Source: an uncultured bacterium (GTDB taxonomy: Bacteria; Bacteroidota; Ignavibacteria; Kapaibacteriales; UBA4661). From it: a stretch of DNA of 64,000 nucleotides. A program made the translations under genes and the position numbers. Below the pieces are notes generated by a model, which saw nothing but the letters and a program-made list of their open reading frames with translations, had not been told where the DNA came from and made no database searches. Within the stretch, counting starts at the first letter, position 1, and each line of letters begins with the position of its first letter. The DNA is taken from NCBI GenBank assembly GCA_937899715.1, contig CALCNX010000029.1, positions 62,001 to 126,000 on the forward strand, written 5' to 3'. Below, piece after piece: positions 35,073 through 43,636 of the stretch.

Positions 35073-36059
35073 TTACGGGGTACTGAAATCAACTTCGCTG
35101 GAATCACCAACGTTGATGCGGCGAAAATTGCCGCGTACCTGCGCATTATTTCCAACGATTGATCGGTCAAGCATTGATTGGTCAACCGTGGCATAATCAC
35201 TGATAATTGAATCGCGGACTATGGAATTAAGTACCATTGCGCCCTCAGCTACTGTTGCAAATGGACCGACGACGGAGCGCTCCACAACTGCGCTTGGTGA
35301 GATATACACCGGCGGAATGATAATCGTATCAGTACATTCCCGTGACAGTGGCTTGCGTTCAAGTAGATAGCGGTTTGTGGCAAGCATCGTTTCCGGCTTG
35401 CCGCAATCGTACCACCCTTCGACAGGGAAAGTCGTAAATTGCTCACCTTCGTCAATCATGCGCTGGAGCGCATCGGTGAGCTGGTATTCGTCGCGGGTGC
35501 GAATGTTATTTGTAACAATGTAATCAAGGCATTTTGCCAAAAGTTGCGGCTTTTTGATGTAGTACAAACCAACAATGGCAAGGTTAGTCGGTGGTACTTC
35601 AGGCTTTTCGACAAGTTTAGCCACAAATTGATTGTTTGTGTCTATTTCCACCACCCCGAATCGCCGTGGGTCTTCCACTGTTTTTACGCCCAAAGCGCTG
35701 TGTTCGGACTGTAATACTTCGCCCAGTGCCACATCAAAAATGGTATCGCCCAAAATAATAAAGAGCGGGTCATCGGTAAAGGTGTGCCGTGCAAGCCAGA
35801 GAGCGTGACCCAAACCTTTGAGTTCGGATTGCTCCACAAAATCGAATTTGAGTGAGTAATTTGTTGTAACGTACTGCTCAACTAGCTCCTTCATGTAGCC
35901 GGTAATGATAGTTGCTTCTTTGAAGCCCTGCTGCACAAGTTCATCAAGAATATGTCCGAGAATAGGCTTACCTGCTACGTTCAGTAGGACTTTGGGGAGG
36001 GTGTATGTGTGAGGACGCAAACGGCTGCCGACTCCGGCAACGGGTATGATTGCTCGCAT
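35073..36059 (-). CDS. Sugar-phosphate nucleotidyltransferase with left-handed beta-helix tail
   Basis: I chose the ATG at 36059 because the product then begins at the nucleotide-binding signature MRAIIPVAGVGSRLRPHT with KVLLNVAGKPIL following; the longer in-frame start would add 65 unrelated residues. The 328-residue protein has a GT-A-type N-terminal domain (ILGDTIFD holds the metal Asp) and a C-terminal hexapeptide region (VVERSVVGPFATVAEGAMV). It probably forms dTDP- or UDP-glucose type sugars; RmlA-like or GlmU-like specificity cannot be separated by eye. Confidence 0.82.
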   Translation of the reverse strand: MRAIIPVAGVGSRLRPHTYTLPKVLLNVAGKPILGHILDELVQQGFKEATIITGYMKELVEQYVTTNYSLKFDFVEQSELKGLGHALWLARHTFTDDPLFIILGDTIFDVALGEVLQSEHSALGVKTVEDPRRFGVVEIDTNNQFVAKLVEKPEVPPTNLAIVGLYYIKKPQLLAKCLDYIVTNNIRTRDEYQLTDALQRMIDEGEQFTTFPVEGWYDCGKPETMLATNRYLLERKPLSRECTDTIIIPPVYISPSAVVERSVVGPFATVAEGAMVLNSIVRDSIISDYATVDQSMLDRSIVGNNAQVRGNFRRINVGDSSEVDFSTP

Positions 36060-36134
36060 GAATGTCTTTCTTTCAAGCCTTATTATCAAAGGGCTGAATG
36101 AACTGCATTTGAAATAAATGAACAAGTAAAGCCC

Positions 36135-36142
36135 CAAATATA
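36135..36142 (-). promoter_or_regulatory. Candidate -7 box TATATTTG of the nucleotidyltransferase gene
   Basis: TATATTTG on the minus strand matches the Bacteroidota TAnnTTTG element, 75 bp from the ATG at 36059. No clear TTTG -33 box is present at the expected distance. Confidence 0.4.
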
Positions 36143-36303
36143 CAACTTTTTCAGCACTTTGCATAATTTTCACAGAGATTTCTTGTTGAAGCACTATTTT
36201 CGATATTTCATCATCTCTTTTCATTAGCGAATGGTCAACATCTAAGAACCTCATTTCATCTTGTCTTGTGGCTTATCTTTTTGAGTGTTGTGTATATTTT
36301 TCT

Positions 36304-36333
36304 TTTGTAACACGCACAAAAAGCATATATTTG
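36304..36333 (+). promoter_or_regulatory. Bacteroidota-type promoter of the DUF177-rpmF-plsX operon
   Basis: TTTG is followed after 18 bp by TATATTTG, close to the TTTG-N19-TAnnTTTG consensus of the Bacteroidota primary sigma factor, 67 bp before the DUF177 start. It supports the phylum-level assignment. Confidence 0.55.
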
Positions 36334-36399
36334 AAGTCTTTCGGTAAAATTTCTGTTGTCTTTACCTCAACGCTTGTAGGAACACGCCTCGCAATCGCT

Positions 36400-36924
36400 A
36401 TGTTGATTATCTCTATCAAAGGTCTGTCTGACGGGCAATATCCTGTTGAAGCCTCTGCTGATTGCTCAGAAATCGATCACATTTTTGAGGAGTTTTTTGG
36501 AACACTTCGCGTGAGCGGGACTATGCGTAAGCATGGAAAACGCTACCTATTTGACCTTATAGCAGAAGCACCAGCTCATCTTCTCTGCGACGTTTCGGGG
36601 GAAGAATTTGAAGAGATAATTAGCGCCGAGTTTTCGCTGGAATATATTGCAAACACGATGCTTGCAAATTTCCATGCTGATAAAGAAGACATAGAGCCAC
36701 CATACTACATCCGTGAGGACGACACAAAAATAGATATTACCGACGAAGTGCGGCAAGAGATGGGAATAAACTTACCCCTCAAGCGCACCGCACCGCAGTA
36801 TCGAGACAAAGAATTTGCTGATATTTTTCCTGATTTTAGCGAAAAGCATACGCTTTCTTCAGAAGCAATAGACCCACGCTGGGCAGCACTACAAAGCATT
36901 ACCTTTGACAAAAAACAACGCTGA
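36400..36924 (+). CDS. DUF177 (YceD-like) protein
   Basis: The start at 36400 (MLIISIKGLSDGQYPVE) gives the usual DUF177 length of about 174 residues; the longer frame adds a poor N terminus. The Cys-containing core APAHLLCDVSGEEFEE and the acidic IREDDTKIDITDEVRQE helix are typical, as is linkage to rpmF 53 bp downstream. In plants and bacteria the family is tied to 23S rRNA or L32 accumulation. Confidence 0.85.
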   Translation: MLIISIKGLSDGQYPVEASADCSEIDHIFEEFFGTLRVSGTMRKHGKRYLFDLIAEAPAHLLCDVSGEEFEEIISAEFSLEYIANTMLANFHADKEDIEPPYYIREDDTKIDITDEVRQEMGINLPLKRTAPQYRDKEFADIFPDFSEKHTLSSEAIDPRWAALQSITFDKKQR

Positions 36925-36977
36925 TACATAAACAAACAACATTCTTACTTTCACACTCGATTTTTTAGGATACGACA

Positions 36978-37172
36978 ATGCCTAATCCCAAACGCAGACA
37001 CTCGAAATCTCGCAGCGCAAAACGCCGCACCCACTATAAAGCTGTCGCTTCCACATTGGTGGAATGTCCGAACTGCAACGAGCAAAAACTTGCTCACGCT
37101 GCTTGCCCTTCATGTGGTTACTACAATGGTCGTAGCGTTGTTCGCGTGAGCGACGACGCGGCGGCAGAGTAA
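36978..37172 (+). CDS. rpmF: 50S ribosomal protein L32
   Basis: This 64-residue protein begins MPNPKRRHSKSRSAKRRTHY and carries a CPNC ... CPSC zinc ribbon. AGGA stands upstream of the ATG. It is the second gene of the conserved DUF177-rpmF-plsX-fab arrangement linking translation and lipid synthesis. Confidence 0.95.
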   Translation: MPNPKRRHSKSRSAKRRTHYKAVASTLVECPNCNEQKLAHAACPSCGYYNGRSVVRVSDDAAAE

Positions 37173-37374
37173 TTGCCTCACAAGAGAGCACAAAAACGCT
37201 CGCCAATGACTATGACATTTTTACGGGAACAGACTATGTGACTTTTGCACAGATGTTTGTTCCCGTACTTTTTCGGGGTAAAATTTTCTTTTTTGCTCTC
37301 GCTTGGTTTGCGTATTTTCTCGGCTTCATAACTTTGTCCCGTTTGTTCAGGAATCACGATTTTGGAGCAAGACT

Positions 37375-38427
37375 ATGGCTCAGTCACCAACAGTTCGTAT
37401 TATTCTCGACGCTATGGGCGGCGATTTTGCCCCACAAAACGAGGTGCTGGGCGCAATAGCAGCCATGGAGCACTTCAAGACGAACAATATTAATGCCGAA
37501 GTTGCCTTTGTCGGACGCGAAAAAGATATTCGCTCTGCTCTGGCGCAGCACGGCGCATCAGGGGCAGACTTCCCGATAATCCATGCCGACGATGTTGTGA
37601 CAATGGAAGACGAACCTGCCGTTGCTTTTCGTAAAAAGCGTGGCTCGTCGCTATACATTGGTCTGCAACAGCACGCCGAGGGCTATGCGCAAGCGTTTGT
37701 CTCTGCCGGAAACACGGGGGCTGTCATGTCCCATTCCACCTTGCTTCTTGGGCGAATCAATGGCGTAAGTCGCCCCACCATTGGCACATTTCTTCCCACC
37801 ACCGAAGCACGTCCGACGCTTCTTGTTGATGCAGGCGCAAATGTGGATTGCAAGCCGAAACACCTATACGAATTTGCCGTGATGGGCAGTATTTATGTGC
37901 GGCAGATACTAGGCTTTGAGCATCCGCGCGTAGGCTTGCTCAACGTCGGTGAGGAAGAAATCAAGGGCAATGAGGTTGCTGTCGAAACGCTTGGGCTTCT
38001 GAAAGCAAGCAACCTCAATTTTATTGGTAATATCGAAGGACGTGATATTCTCATTGGCTCGGCTGACGTGGTTGTCTGCGACGGCTTTGTAGGGAATATC
38101 GTTCTTAAATTTGCCGAAAGTATGCTCACTTTTCTCAGGGCGAAATTTACATCGTATGCAGACAAAAGCCTGGGCAATAAGATAATGATGGGAGTAGCCA
38201 GACCAGCGCTCAAAGGCGCTTTGACAGGCATGAACTACGAAGAATACGGAGGCGTACCGCTTTTGGGCGTAAACGGCGTAAGCATCATCGGGCATGGTAA
38301 ATCTACGCCGCTCGCACTCAAGAACATGATTCTCCGCGCTGAAGAAGTTGTTCGCAAAGAAGTCAATATTAGCATCGAAAATGCTCTTAATCCGCCTGCT
38401 CTCGCTTCACAACCCCAAAAAGCATAA
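37375..38427 (+). CDS. plsX: Phosphate acyltransferase PlsX
   Basis: The ATG at 37375 is preceded by TTGGAGC and gives the family start VRIILDAMGGDFAPQNEV; the longer frame is unsupported. At 350 residues it has the AVAFRKKRGSSLYIGL and GNTGAVM signatures. It converts acyl-ACP and phosphate to acyl-phosphate for phospholipid synthesis. The ~200 bp between rpmF and this start has no recognised gene. Confidence 0.93.
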   Translation: MAQSPTVRIILDAMGGDFAPQNEVLGAIAAMEHFKTNNINAEVAFVGREKDIRSALAQHGASGADFPIIHADDVVTMEDEPAVAFRKKRGSSLYIGLQQHAEGYAQAFVSAGNTGAVMSHSTLLLGRINGVSRPTIGTFLPTTEARPTLLVDAGANVDCKPKHLYEFAVMGSIYVRQILGFEHPRVGLLNVGEEEIKGNEVAVETLGLLKASNLNFIGNIEGRDILIGSADVVVCDGFVGNIVLKFAESMLTFLRAKFTSYADKSLGNKIMMGVARPALKGALTGMNYEEYGGVPLLGVNGVSIIGHGKSTPLALKNMILRAEEVVRKEVNISIENALNPPALASQPQKA

Positions 38428-38438
38428 ACCTGAATTCC

Positions 38439-39437
38439 ATGAAAAAAGCCGTCATTACTGCCGTCGGGCATTACGTTCCCGACAATGTTATCACCAACAA
38501 GTATTTTGAAGAGCGCATGGACACAACCGACGAGTGGATTACTACTCGAACGGGTATTCGAGAGCGCCGCTACGCACCTGACGATATGGCGACATCTGAT
38601 ATGGGCGTTCGTGCTATCGAAGACTGTTTGAAAATGCGCGGCATCGACAAAGATGAAATAGATTTTATCATTTGCGCCACTGTTACGCCTGACCACGTAT
38701 TCCCTGCCACAGCGTGCCTTATCCAGCACAAACTCGAAATGAAACATCCCAAAATATGGGGCTTTGATATTTCGGCTGCGTGTTCGGGATTCATTTTTGC
38801 GCTGGAAACCGCTCGCCGCCTGATTGAGTCCGGCGGCTCGAAAAAGGCGATTGTAGTCGGTGCTGATAAAATGACGGCAATCGTTGACCCGCTAGACCGC
38901 GCGACGTGCATTATCTTCGGTGACGGTGCAGGAGCAGTCTTGCTGGAAGCCAGTGATGACGATAATGTTGGCATCATTGATTCCGTACTGCACGTGGACG
39001 GAAGCGGTCTGCCACATCTCCATATGAAAGCCGGCGGCAGCGCAATGCCCGCCTCTCACGAAACGGTTGACAAGCGCTTGCATTATGCTTATCAAGAAGG
39101 GCAGCACGTTTTCAAGTCAGCCGTCAAAAGCATGGCTGATGCGACCTCAGATGTCATGCAACGCAACAATCTTACAGGTAGTGATGTGGCTTGGCTTGTG
39201 CCGCATCAAGCGAATATGCGCATTATCGAAGCAACGGCAAACCGTATGGAACTCGACAAAGAGCGCGTTATGATTAACATTCAGCGCTATGGAAATACGA
39301 CAGCAGGCACAATTCCAATCTGCCTTTCCGAATGGCAAAAAGAAGGTAAAATTAAGTATGGAGACAATATGATTTTAGCTGCCTTTGGTGGTGGTTTCAC
39401 TTACGGCGCAATGTACCTGAAATGGGGGATAAAATAA
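38439..39437 (+). CDS. fabH: 3-oxoacyl-ACP synthase III
   Basis: This 332-residue KAS III has the catalytic Cys in DISAACSGFIFALE, His in WLVPHQANMRI and Asn in QRYGNTTAGTIP. It begins fatty acid synthesis from acetyl-CoA and malonyl-ACP. It lies 11 bp after plsX and its TAA overlaps the ATG of fabD by one base. Confidence 0.95.
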   Translation: MKKAVITAVGHYVPDNVITNKYFEERMDTTDEWITTRTGIRERRYAPDDMATSDMGVRAIEDCLKMRGIDKDEIDFIICATVTPDHVFPATACLIQHKLEMKHPKIWGFDISAACSGFIFALETARRLIESGGSKKAIVVGADKMTAIVDPLDRATCIIFGDGAGAVLLEASDDDNVGIIDSVLHVDGSGLPHLHMKAGGSAMPASHETVDKRLHYAYQEGQHVFKSAVKSMADATSDVMQRNNLTGSDVAWLVPHQANMRIIEATANRMELDKERVMINIQRYGNTTAGTIPICLSEWQKEGKIKYGDNMILAAFGGGFTYGAMYLKWGIK

Positions 39438-40360
39438 TGGCAACAGCACTCGTTTTTTCCGGTCAAGGCTCGCAGTATGTCGGTATGATGCGAGATTTGA
39501 CAGAGACATTCCCTGAAGCAAAACAGATGCTCGCCGAAGCAGATAGCATCATGGGCACAAGCCTTAGTACGATTTGCTTCGATGGTCCAGCCGAAACGCT
39601 CAAGGAAACTCGCTACACGCAGCCCGCGCTCTTCGTACACGAAGCAATATTAGCAACGCTGCTCAAAGAAAAAGTGACATTTCATGCGGCTGCCGGACAC
39701 TCGCTTGGCGAATACTCGGCACTTTTTGCTGCCGGAGTGGTAGATTTCGCCACAGGTCTAGGTCTTGTTAAATTGCGCGGTGAACTGATGTTTCGCGCCG
39801 GAGAGACTCTTCCCGGCACAATGGCTGCCGTTGTGGGCATGGACGATGAGAAGGTGCGCGAACTCTGCGCCTCGCTCACCAATAGCAACGATATTATTGT
39901 CGCCGCAAATTTCAATTCACCCGGACAGGTCGTGATTTCCGGCAGCGCAGAATATCTTCGCTCAAAAATGCCCGATTTCAAAGCCGCCGGAGCAAAAATG
40001 GTGAAAGAGCTTCCCGTCAGCGGCGCGTTTCATTCGCCACTGATGCAAAGCGCTCAAAATGAACTCGAAAAAGCTATCTACGCAGCCACCATGCACGATG
40101 CAAAGGTGGAAGTCTATGCAAACGCCCTTGCCAAGCCACTTCGCAAAGCGGACGAGATTCGTGCCGCACTTGTGCAACAGCTCACTGCGCCCGTTCTCTG
40201 GACGCAGAGTGTTCAGGCTATGCAGGCATCGGGCGTAGATACATTCATTGAACTTGGTCCCGGAAATGTTTTGCAAGGTCTTGTAAAACGCATCGTGAGC
40301 GGCACGGTAAGTATTAGCGGCGTTGATACCGCAGAGCACGTCAAAGCACTTTTGTCCTAA
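39437..40360 (+). CDS. fabD: Malonyl-CoA:ACP transacylase
   Basis: The start at 39437 (TAATG junction) is preferred because GGGGG lies 9 nt upstream and the product begins at the conserved MATALVFSGQGSQYVGM. GHSLGEYSAL holds the catalytic Ser and the AFHSPLM segment the catalytic His. The 307-residue length is normal. It loads malonate on ACP for the fab genes around it. Confidence 0.95.
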   Translation: MATALVFSGQGSQYVGMMRDLTETFPEAKQMLAEADSIMGTSLSTICFDGPAETLKETRYTQPALFVHEAILATLLKEKVTFHAAAGHSLGEYSALFAAGVVDFATGLGLVKLRGELMFRAGETLPGTMAAVVGMDDEKVRELCASLTNSNDIIVAANFNSPGQVVISGSAEYLRSKMPDFKAAGAKMVKELPVSGAFHSPLMQSAQNELEKAIYAATMHDAKVEVYANALAKPLRKADEIRAALVQQLTAPVLWTQSVQAMQASGVDTFIELGPGNVLQGLVKRIVSGTVSISGVDTAEHVKALLS

Positions 40361-40372
40361 ATCTTCACGATT

Positions 40373-40672
40373 ATGAAAACACCTGAACAATGCGAAAATA
40401 TAGCGGAAATCCGCACGGAGATTGACCGTATTGACCGCAATATTGTTGCGGCTCTCGGCGAGCGCTTGAAGTATGTTCGTGCGGCTTCGCAGTTCAAAAC
40501 GAGCGAAGCAAGTGTTCGTGCTGTCGAACGTGTGCGCAATCTTTTGGAACAGCGCCGTGCGTGGGCTTCCGAAGAAGGCTTAGACCCCGAAGTGGTCGAA
40601 AAAATGTACCGTGATTTACTCAGTTTCTTCATTGAATCGGAGCTGAACGACTGGAAATCTACCAAAGAATAA
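40373..40672 (+). CDS. Isochorismate pyruvate-lyase/chorismate mutase (PchB-like)
   Basis: This 99-residue all-helical AroQ-class protein resembles PchB along its whole length (MKTPEQC start, IDRIDRNIVAALG, FKTSEA). The active-site residues Arg14, Arg31 and Lys42 sit at the same positions as in PchB; Gln90 is replaced by Glu, as in some fungal-type mutases. PchB forms salicylate from isochorismate and has weak mutase activity. The position between fabD and fabG is unusual for such an enzyme. Confidence 0.8.
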   Translation: MKTPEQCENIAEIRTEIDRIDRNIVAALGERLKYVRAASQFKTSEASVRAVERVRNLLEQRRAWASEEGLDPEVVEKMYRDLLSFFIESELNDWKSTKE

Positions 40673-40705
40673 TCGTTGTCAATCTTTTTACTCCATTTTT
40701 CTGTT

Positions 40706-41449
40706 ATGACTAAACTTTCCGGCAAAATAGCCCTCGTTACGGGCGGTTCGCGCGGCATTGGCGAGGCGATTGTCCGTCGCTTGTCCGCCGAGGGCGCGAC
40801 GGTGTACTTTACCTATAACTCCAGTCCTGACAAAGCATCGGTGCTTGCACAAGAACTCAGTGCATACGCAGTACAGGCAGATGTGGCAAATGCAGATTCG
40901 GTGACCAATCTTATTAAAACGGTGCTTGAGCACCCTGCCAACACGGCGAAGCGCATTGATATTCTTGTCAATAACGCTGGTATTACGAAAGATACACTCG
41001 TCCTACGCATGAGCGAAAGCGATTGGGATTCGGTGATTGACACTAACCTCAAGGGCGCATTTCTCACGAGCAAAGCCGTTTGCAAGCCCATGATGAGCCA
41101 GCGAGCAGGCAAAATCATCAATATCGGCTCCATTGTCGGCATCACGGGCAATGCAGGTCAAGTGAACTATGCTGCTTCCAAAGCAGGACTTATCGGACTG
41201 ACAAAATCCTTTGCGAAGGAATTGTCGTCTCGAAATATTTTAGTAAATTGCGTTGCTCCGGGCTATATCGACACGGATATGACTGCCAAAATTAGCGACG
41301 AGCAGAAAAAAGCTCTTCAAAGCAGCATCCCGCTTGGTCGCACAGCGCAGCCGGCGGAAATTGCTTCGGTGGTAGCGTTTCTTGCTTCTGATGATGCGTC
41401 GTATATTACCGCACAGACTATCGTAGTAGATGGCGGCTTGGCGGCATAA
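40706..41449 (+). CDS. fabG: 3-oxoacyl-ACP reductase
   Basis: I placed the start at 40706 (MTKLSGKIALVTGG); the frame extends 10 codons further up without support. This classical SDR of 247 residues has GGSRGIGEAI for NADPH, NNAG, catalytic Ser in IGSIVG and YAASKAG (Tyr-x3-Lys). It reduces the beta-keto group in the elongation cycle. Confidence 0.94.
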   Translation: MTKLSGKIALVTGGSRGIGEAIVRRLSAEGATVYFTYNSSPDKASVLAQELSAYAVQADVANADSVTNLIKTVLEHPANTAKRIDILVNNAGITKDTLVLRMSESDWDSVIDTNLKGAFLTSKAVCKPMMSQRAGKIINIGSIVGITGNAGQVNYAASKAGLIGLTKSFAKELSSRNILVNCVAPGYIDTDMTAKISDEQKKALQSSIPLGRTAQPAEIASVVAFLASDDASYITAQTIVVDGGLAA

Positions 41450-41533
41450 CTCAAGAGTTTATCAATGAAATTGCAAACACAATTAGTTCAATTATATTAA
41501 TCACTTTTTGTTCACCTTTTTAAGGTTTTCAGT

Positions 41534-41767
41534 ATGTCTATCGCAGAACGCGTTAAGAAAATCATTGTTGATAAATTGGGCGTTGAAGAAACCCAAATCA
41601 CGGACGACGCATCGTTTACCAACGATTTGGGTGCTGATTCGCTCGACACCGTAGAACTCATCATGGAGTTTGAAAAAGAGTTCAATGTTACCATCGAAGA
41701 CAGCGATGCAGAGAAAATCCAAACCGTTATCGACGCGGTGAAATATCTCGAATCCAAAGCAAAATAA
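41534..41767 (+). CDS. acpP: Acyl carrier protein
   Basis: This 77-residue acidic protein has the phosphopantetheine site LGADSLDTVELIME (Ser in DSL). It is the last gene of the fatty-acid operon, 84 bp after fabG. A large hairpin with a T-rich tail follows. Confidence 0.95.
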   Translation: MSIAERVKKIIVDKLGVEETQITDDASFTNDLGADSLDTVELIMEFEKEFNVTIEDSDAEKIQTVIDAVKYLESKAK

Positions 41768-41777
41768 TCTCGCTGCC

Positions 41778-41969
41778 TCATAGCAATTTGTAAACTTTCC
41801 AAGTCGTAGAATGACTTCTTGTCTTTCTTGCGGCTTGGAAAGTTTTATTTTTTCTGTGCGGGCATACTGATTTCAGATATTTGGCTAATCGCCGGAGCAA
41901 AAGCCGAATCATGGCAAGTTCAACGAAAGCTTGCTGAGATTGTGGTAATCGTTCATAATCGTTGCGGGC
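41778..41969 (-). pseudogene. C-terminal remnant of an IS5-family transposase
   Basis: On the minus strand the frame reads NDYERLPQSQQAFVELAMIR then LLLRRLAK, the characteristic end of IS5/IS427-group transposases. It is cut at its 5' side exactly where a 32-bp direct repeat begins (TAA in frame), and the catalytic DDE region is missing. Past RRLAK the frame runs on into acpP flanking sequence, so the true element end lies inside this interval. It marks an old insertion next to the fab operon. Confidence 0.65.
41792..41856 (+). terminator. Large hairpin after acpP
   Basis: Arms AAACTTTCCAAG and CTTGGAAAGTTT pair perfectly around a loop of about 30 nt, and the right arm runs into TTTTATTTTTTC. 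It fits a terminator of the fab operon on the plus strand, though the long loop is unusual. Confidence 0.55.
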
Positions 41970-41995
41970 TTATTTTGTTTTCTGCCGTTAGCCTG
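41964..41995. repeat. Direct repeat, left copy, at the dinD remnant
   Basis: This 32-bp sequence beginning GCGGGCTTATTTT matches 28 of 32 bases of the copy at 42825-42856. Together they bracket the broken dinD gene, each just past the 3' end of a minus-strand gene. Confidence 0.6.
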
Positions 41996-42003
41996 CTCCA
42001 ACC

Positions 42004-42713
42004 TTATTCAATCCCTTCGTTATCATCATTGTTCTGACGAGAAGCAAGTTTTTGTACGCTTTTCAGGGCTTTCTTTTCTTCACTGTGTAAACGGCGTTGT
42101 ACTTTTTTAATGCCTTCGTCGGGAGGTAAGTTTTTCGGACGAATTCCACGCTCAAGAAGTGCCTTGCGAACAGTGCTGTTACTGGCTTCATGCTCTTTTG
42201 AAACAGCATTTTCGCCGTGAATGTCGTCTTTTTTAATGTTGAAATTCGTAATCTCGTTGGCAAAATCTTTGGCTTTTATCGTAATTGTCGGCAAAAGTCT
42301 GCCAAAGGGCGTGAATCCGGCACGTTCAGCTTTTGCTTCATGTCTTTCGTTGTGTAGCCGCCAAACAGCACCTTGTCACCTTTGCTGCGAATCCGCGCAA
42401 AATCTTGTTCATCAACACCTTTTTCGTAGATGATACCGGAAAGTTCTTTCTCCGAGAGTGATAGCTTTTCTCGTGCCTGCAAACGCTCAATTTCCTTGAT
42501 ACGTGCCTCCAACAGCTCTTGTTTACGGGTCTGCACGGCAAAGTAGCCCATCGCAAATGCTATCTGCTCTTTGCGGGGGGCGCCGTTTTGGGCAATCAAA
42601 TAACACGCATACCGTGTCAATACTGTATCGTCAATTTCACGCTCAGTGCCGAAGCCGAGTTCGACCATTTTCCTGACGTCAGGAAAATGCTTTTTCACCA
42701 ACGTAAAGCGCAT
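42004..42713 (-). pseudogene. dinD: DNA-damage-inducible protein D (dinD), frameshifted and 5'-truncated
   Basis: Two overlapping minus frames together give a DinD-like protein. The first (from 42713) has VLTRYACYLIAQNGAP and YFAVQTRKQELLE and stops after PLADF; the second resumes PTITIKAKDFANEITNFN to the end. In intact relatives these join as PLADFLPTIT, so one T is missing from the T run at 42293-42296. The first ~50 residues of DinD are also absent. It is either a pseudogene or, less likely, a homopolymer sequencing error on a truncated gene. Confidence 0.75.
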
Positions 42714-42824
42714 GATGAAGAGATGTTTGATACATGAACTATTTCATGTATATTTGCCGATGTAAGTCTGCGTTGCATGAATTCCGACTCCATGTCGTCG
42801 AAGGGTATCCTTCTTAGTGCATCG

Positions 42825-42856
42825 GCGGGCTTATTTTATTTTGTGCCGTTAATCTG
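42825..42856. repeat. Direct repeat, right copy
   Basis: This is the partner of 41964-41995 (28/32 identical, same orientation). It lies between the start side of the dinD remnant and the stop of the DUF3800 gene. Confidence 0.6.
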
Positions 42857-42876
42857 TTTGTGCCTTTGTAATAATT

Positions 42877-43635
42877 TCAACTCCCCAAGTAATTAACCTT
42901 GTCGTACAAATCCACGACAAGGGATATTTTCTCTCCTAAAAAATCGTAGTATCGCAATTCACCTCGCTCAAGAACTCGTTGCACCGCCCAACAGCAATAG
43001 TCAGATATATTCAAAAGTGGCTCAGTATAATGGTTCTGAACATTAAAAACTACCTTTGTTTCAATCATCTTTTCGGGCTTTTTCAGTAAATGACGTTGAG
43101 TTGCCTTTTCTAAAGCCGTTTGGAAAGTTTTATGCTTCGTTGTGTTACTTCGTTCTGCTATATTCAAAATAAGTTCGCCACCCAATTGGAGCTTGTTTTT
43201 GAGCAAATGTGAAAGCAAATCAGCATAAAACTCTGTGTCGCTGCCATTATGTTTATTGGCAAAAAGCGTATATATCTTGCGCCCAACAACTGCCTCAAAG
43301 CTAAAATCTAGTGTTTTGATAAACTTGAAAAACGTGCTGCGTACTTCCGGCACGTCATCCGTCGCATGAAAGAAAAAACCCCCACGTTGTTTTTTCTTTT
43401 GAATGCTTGGAATGCCGCTTAAATAATCATCTTGCTCAATCTCTTTCTGCAATGCCACGACCTTTTGACGAATAGGCTCAAGCGGCTCTTTGAATTTTAC
43501 CATTCCTAGCATAAAACAAAGCGAAACACCATTCTGTACGCCAATAATCGGCGTTTTACCCTTTCCATAAAACGTCGTATCACCCGCTTCATCCAAAAAA
43601 CGGTGATACGTCTCTAATGCGGGTTTTGTCCTCAT
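42877..43635 (-). CDS. DUF3800 domain protein
   Basis: The start at 43635 lies one base after the stop of the restriction-modification gene, giving a 252-residue protein that begins with the family motif YHRFLDEAGDTTF. Acidic residues of the RNase H-like fold are visible at Asp15, Glu16 and Asp19, with a later NISDYCCWAVQRV helix matching the family's 'aDy.....r' motif. DUF3800 genes are often found beside defence genes, and its near-overlap with the MmeI-like gene suggests one operon. The function is unproven. Confidence 0.75.
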   Translation of the reverse strand: MRTKPALETYHRFLDEAGDTTFYGKGKTPIIGVQNGVSLCFMLGMVKFKEPLEPIRQKVVALQKEIEQDDYLSGIPSIQKKKQRGGFFFHATDDVPEVRSTFFKFIKTLDFSFEAVVGRKIYTLFANKHNGSDTEFYADLLSHLLKNKLQLGGELILNIAERSNTTKHKTFQTALEKATQRHLLKKPEKMIETKVVFNVQNHYTEPLLNISDYCCWAVQRVLERGELRYYDFLGEKISLVVDLYDKVNYLGS

Positions 43636-43636
43636 T

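Larger units (their letters stand above)
36060..36399. other. Divergent intergenic promoter region
   Basis: These 340 bp separate two diverging genes and contain no credible ORF. The region is AT-rich and holds a TATATTTG box for each direction, described separately. Confidence 0.6.

Noticed and set aside
41964..42856. Direct repeats as integron attC sites with gene cassettes
   Set aside because: The repeats follow same-strand genes and contain TAAC/GTTA, but lack proper RYYYAAC and GTRRRY boxes and no integrase is present.
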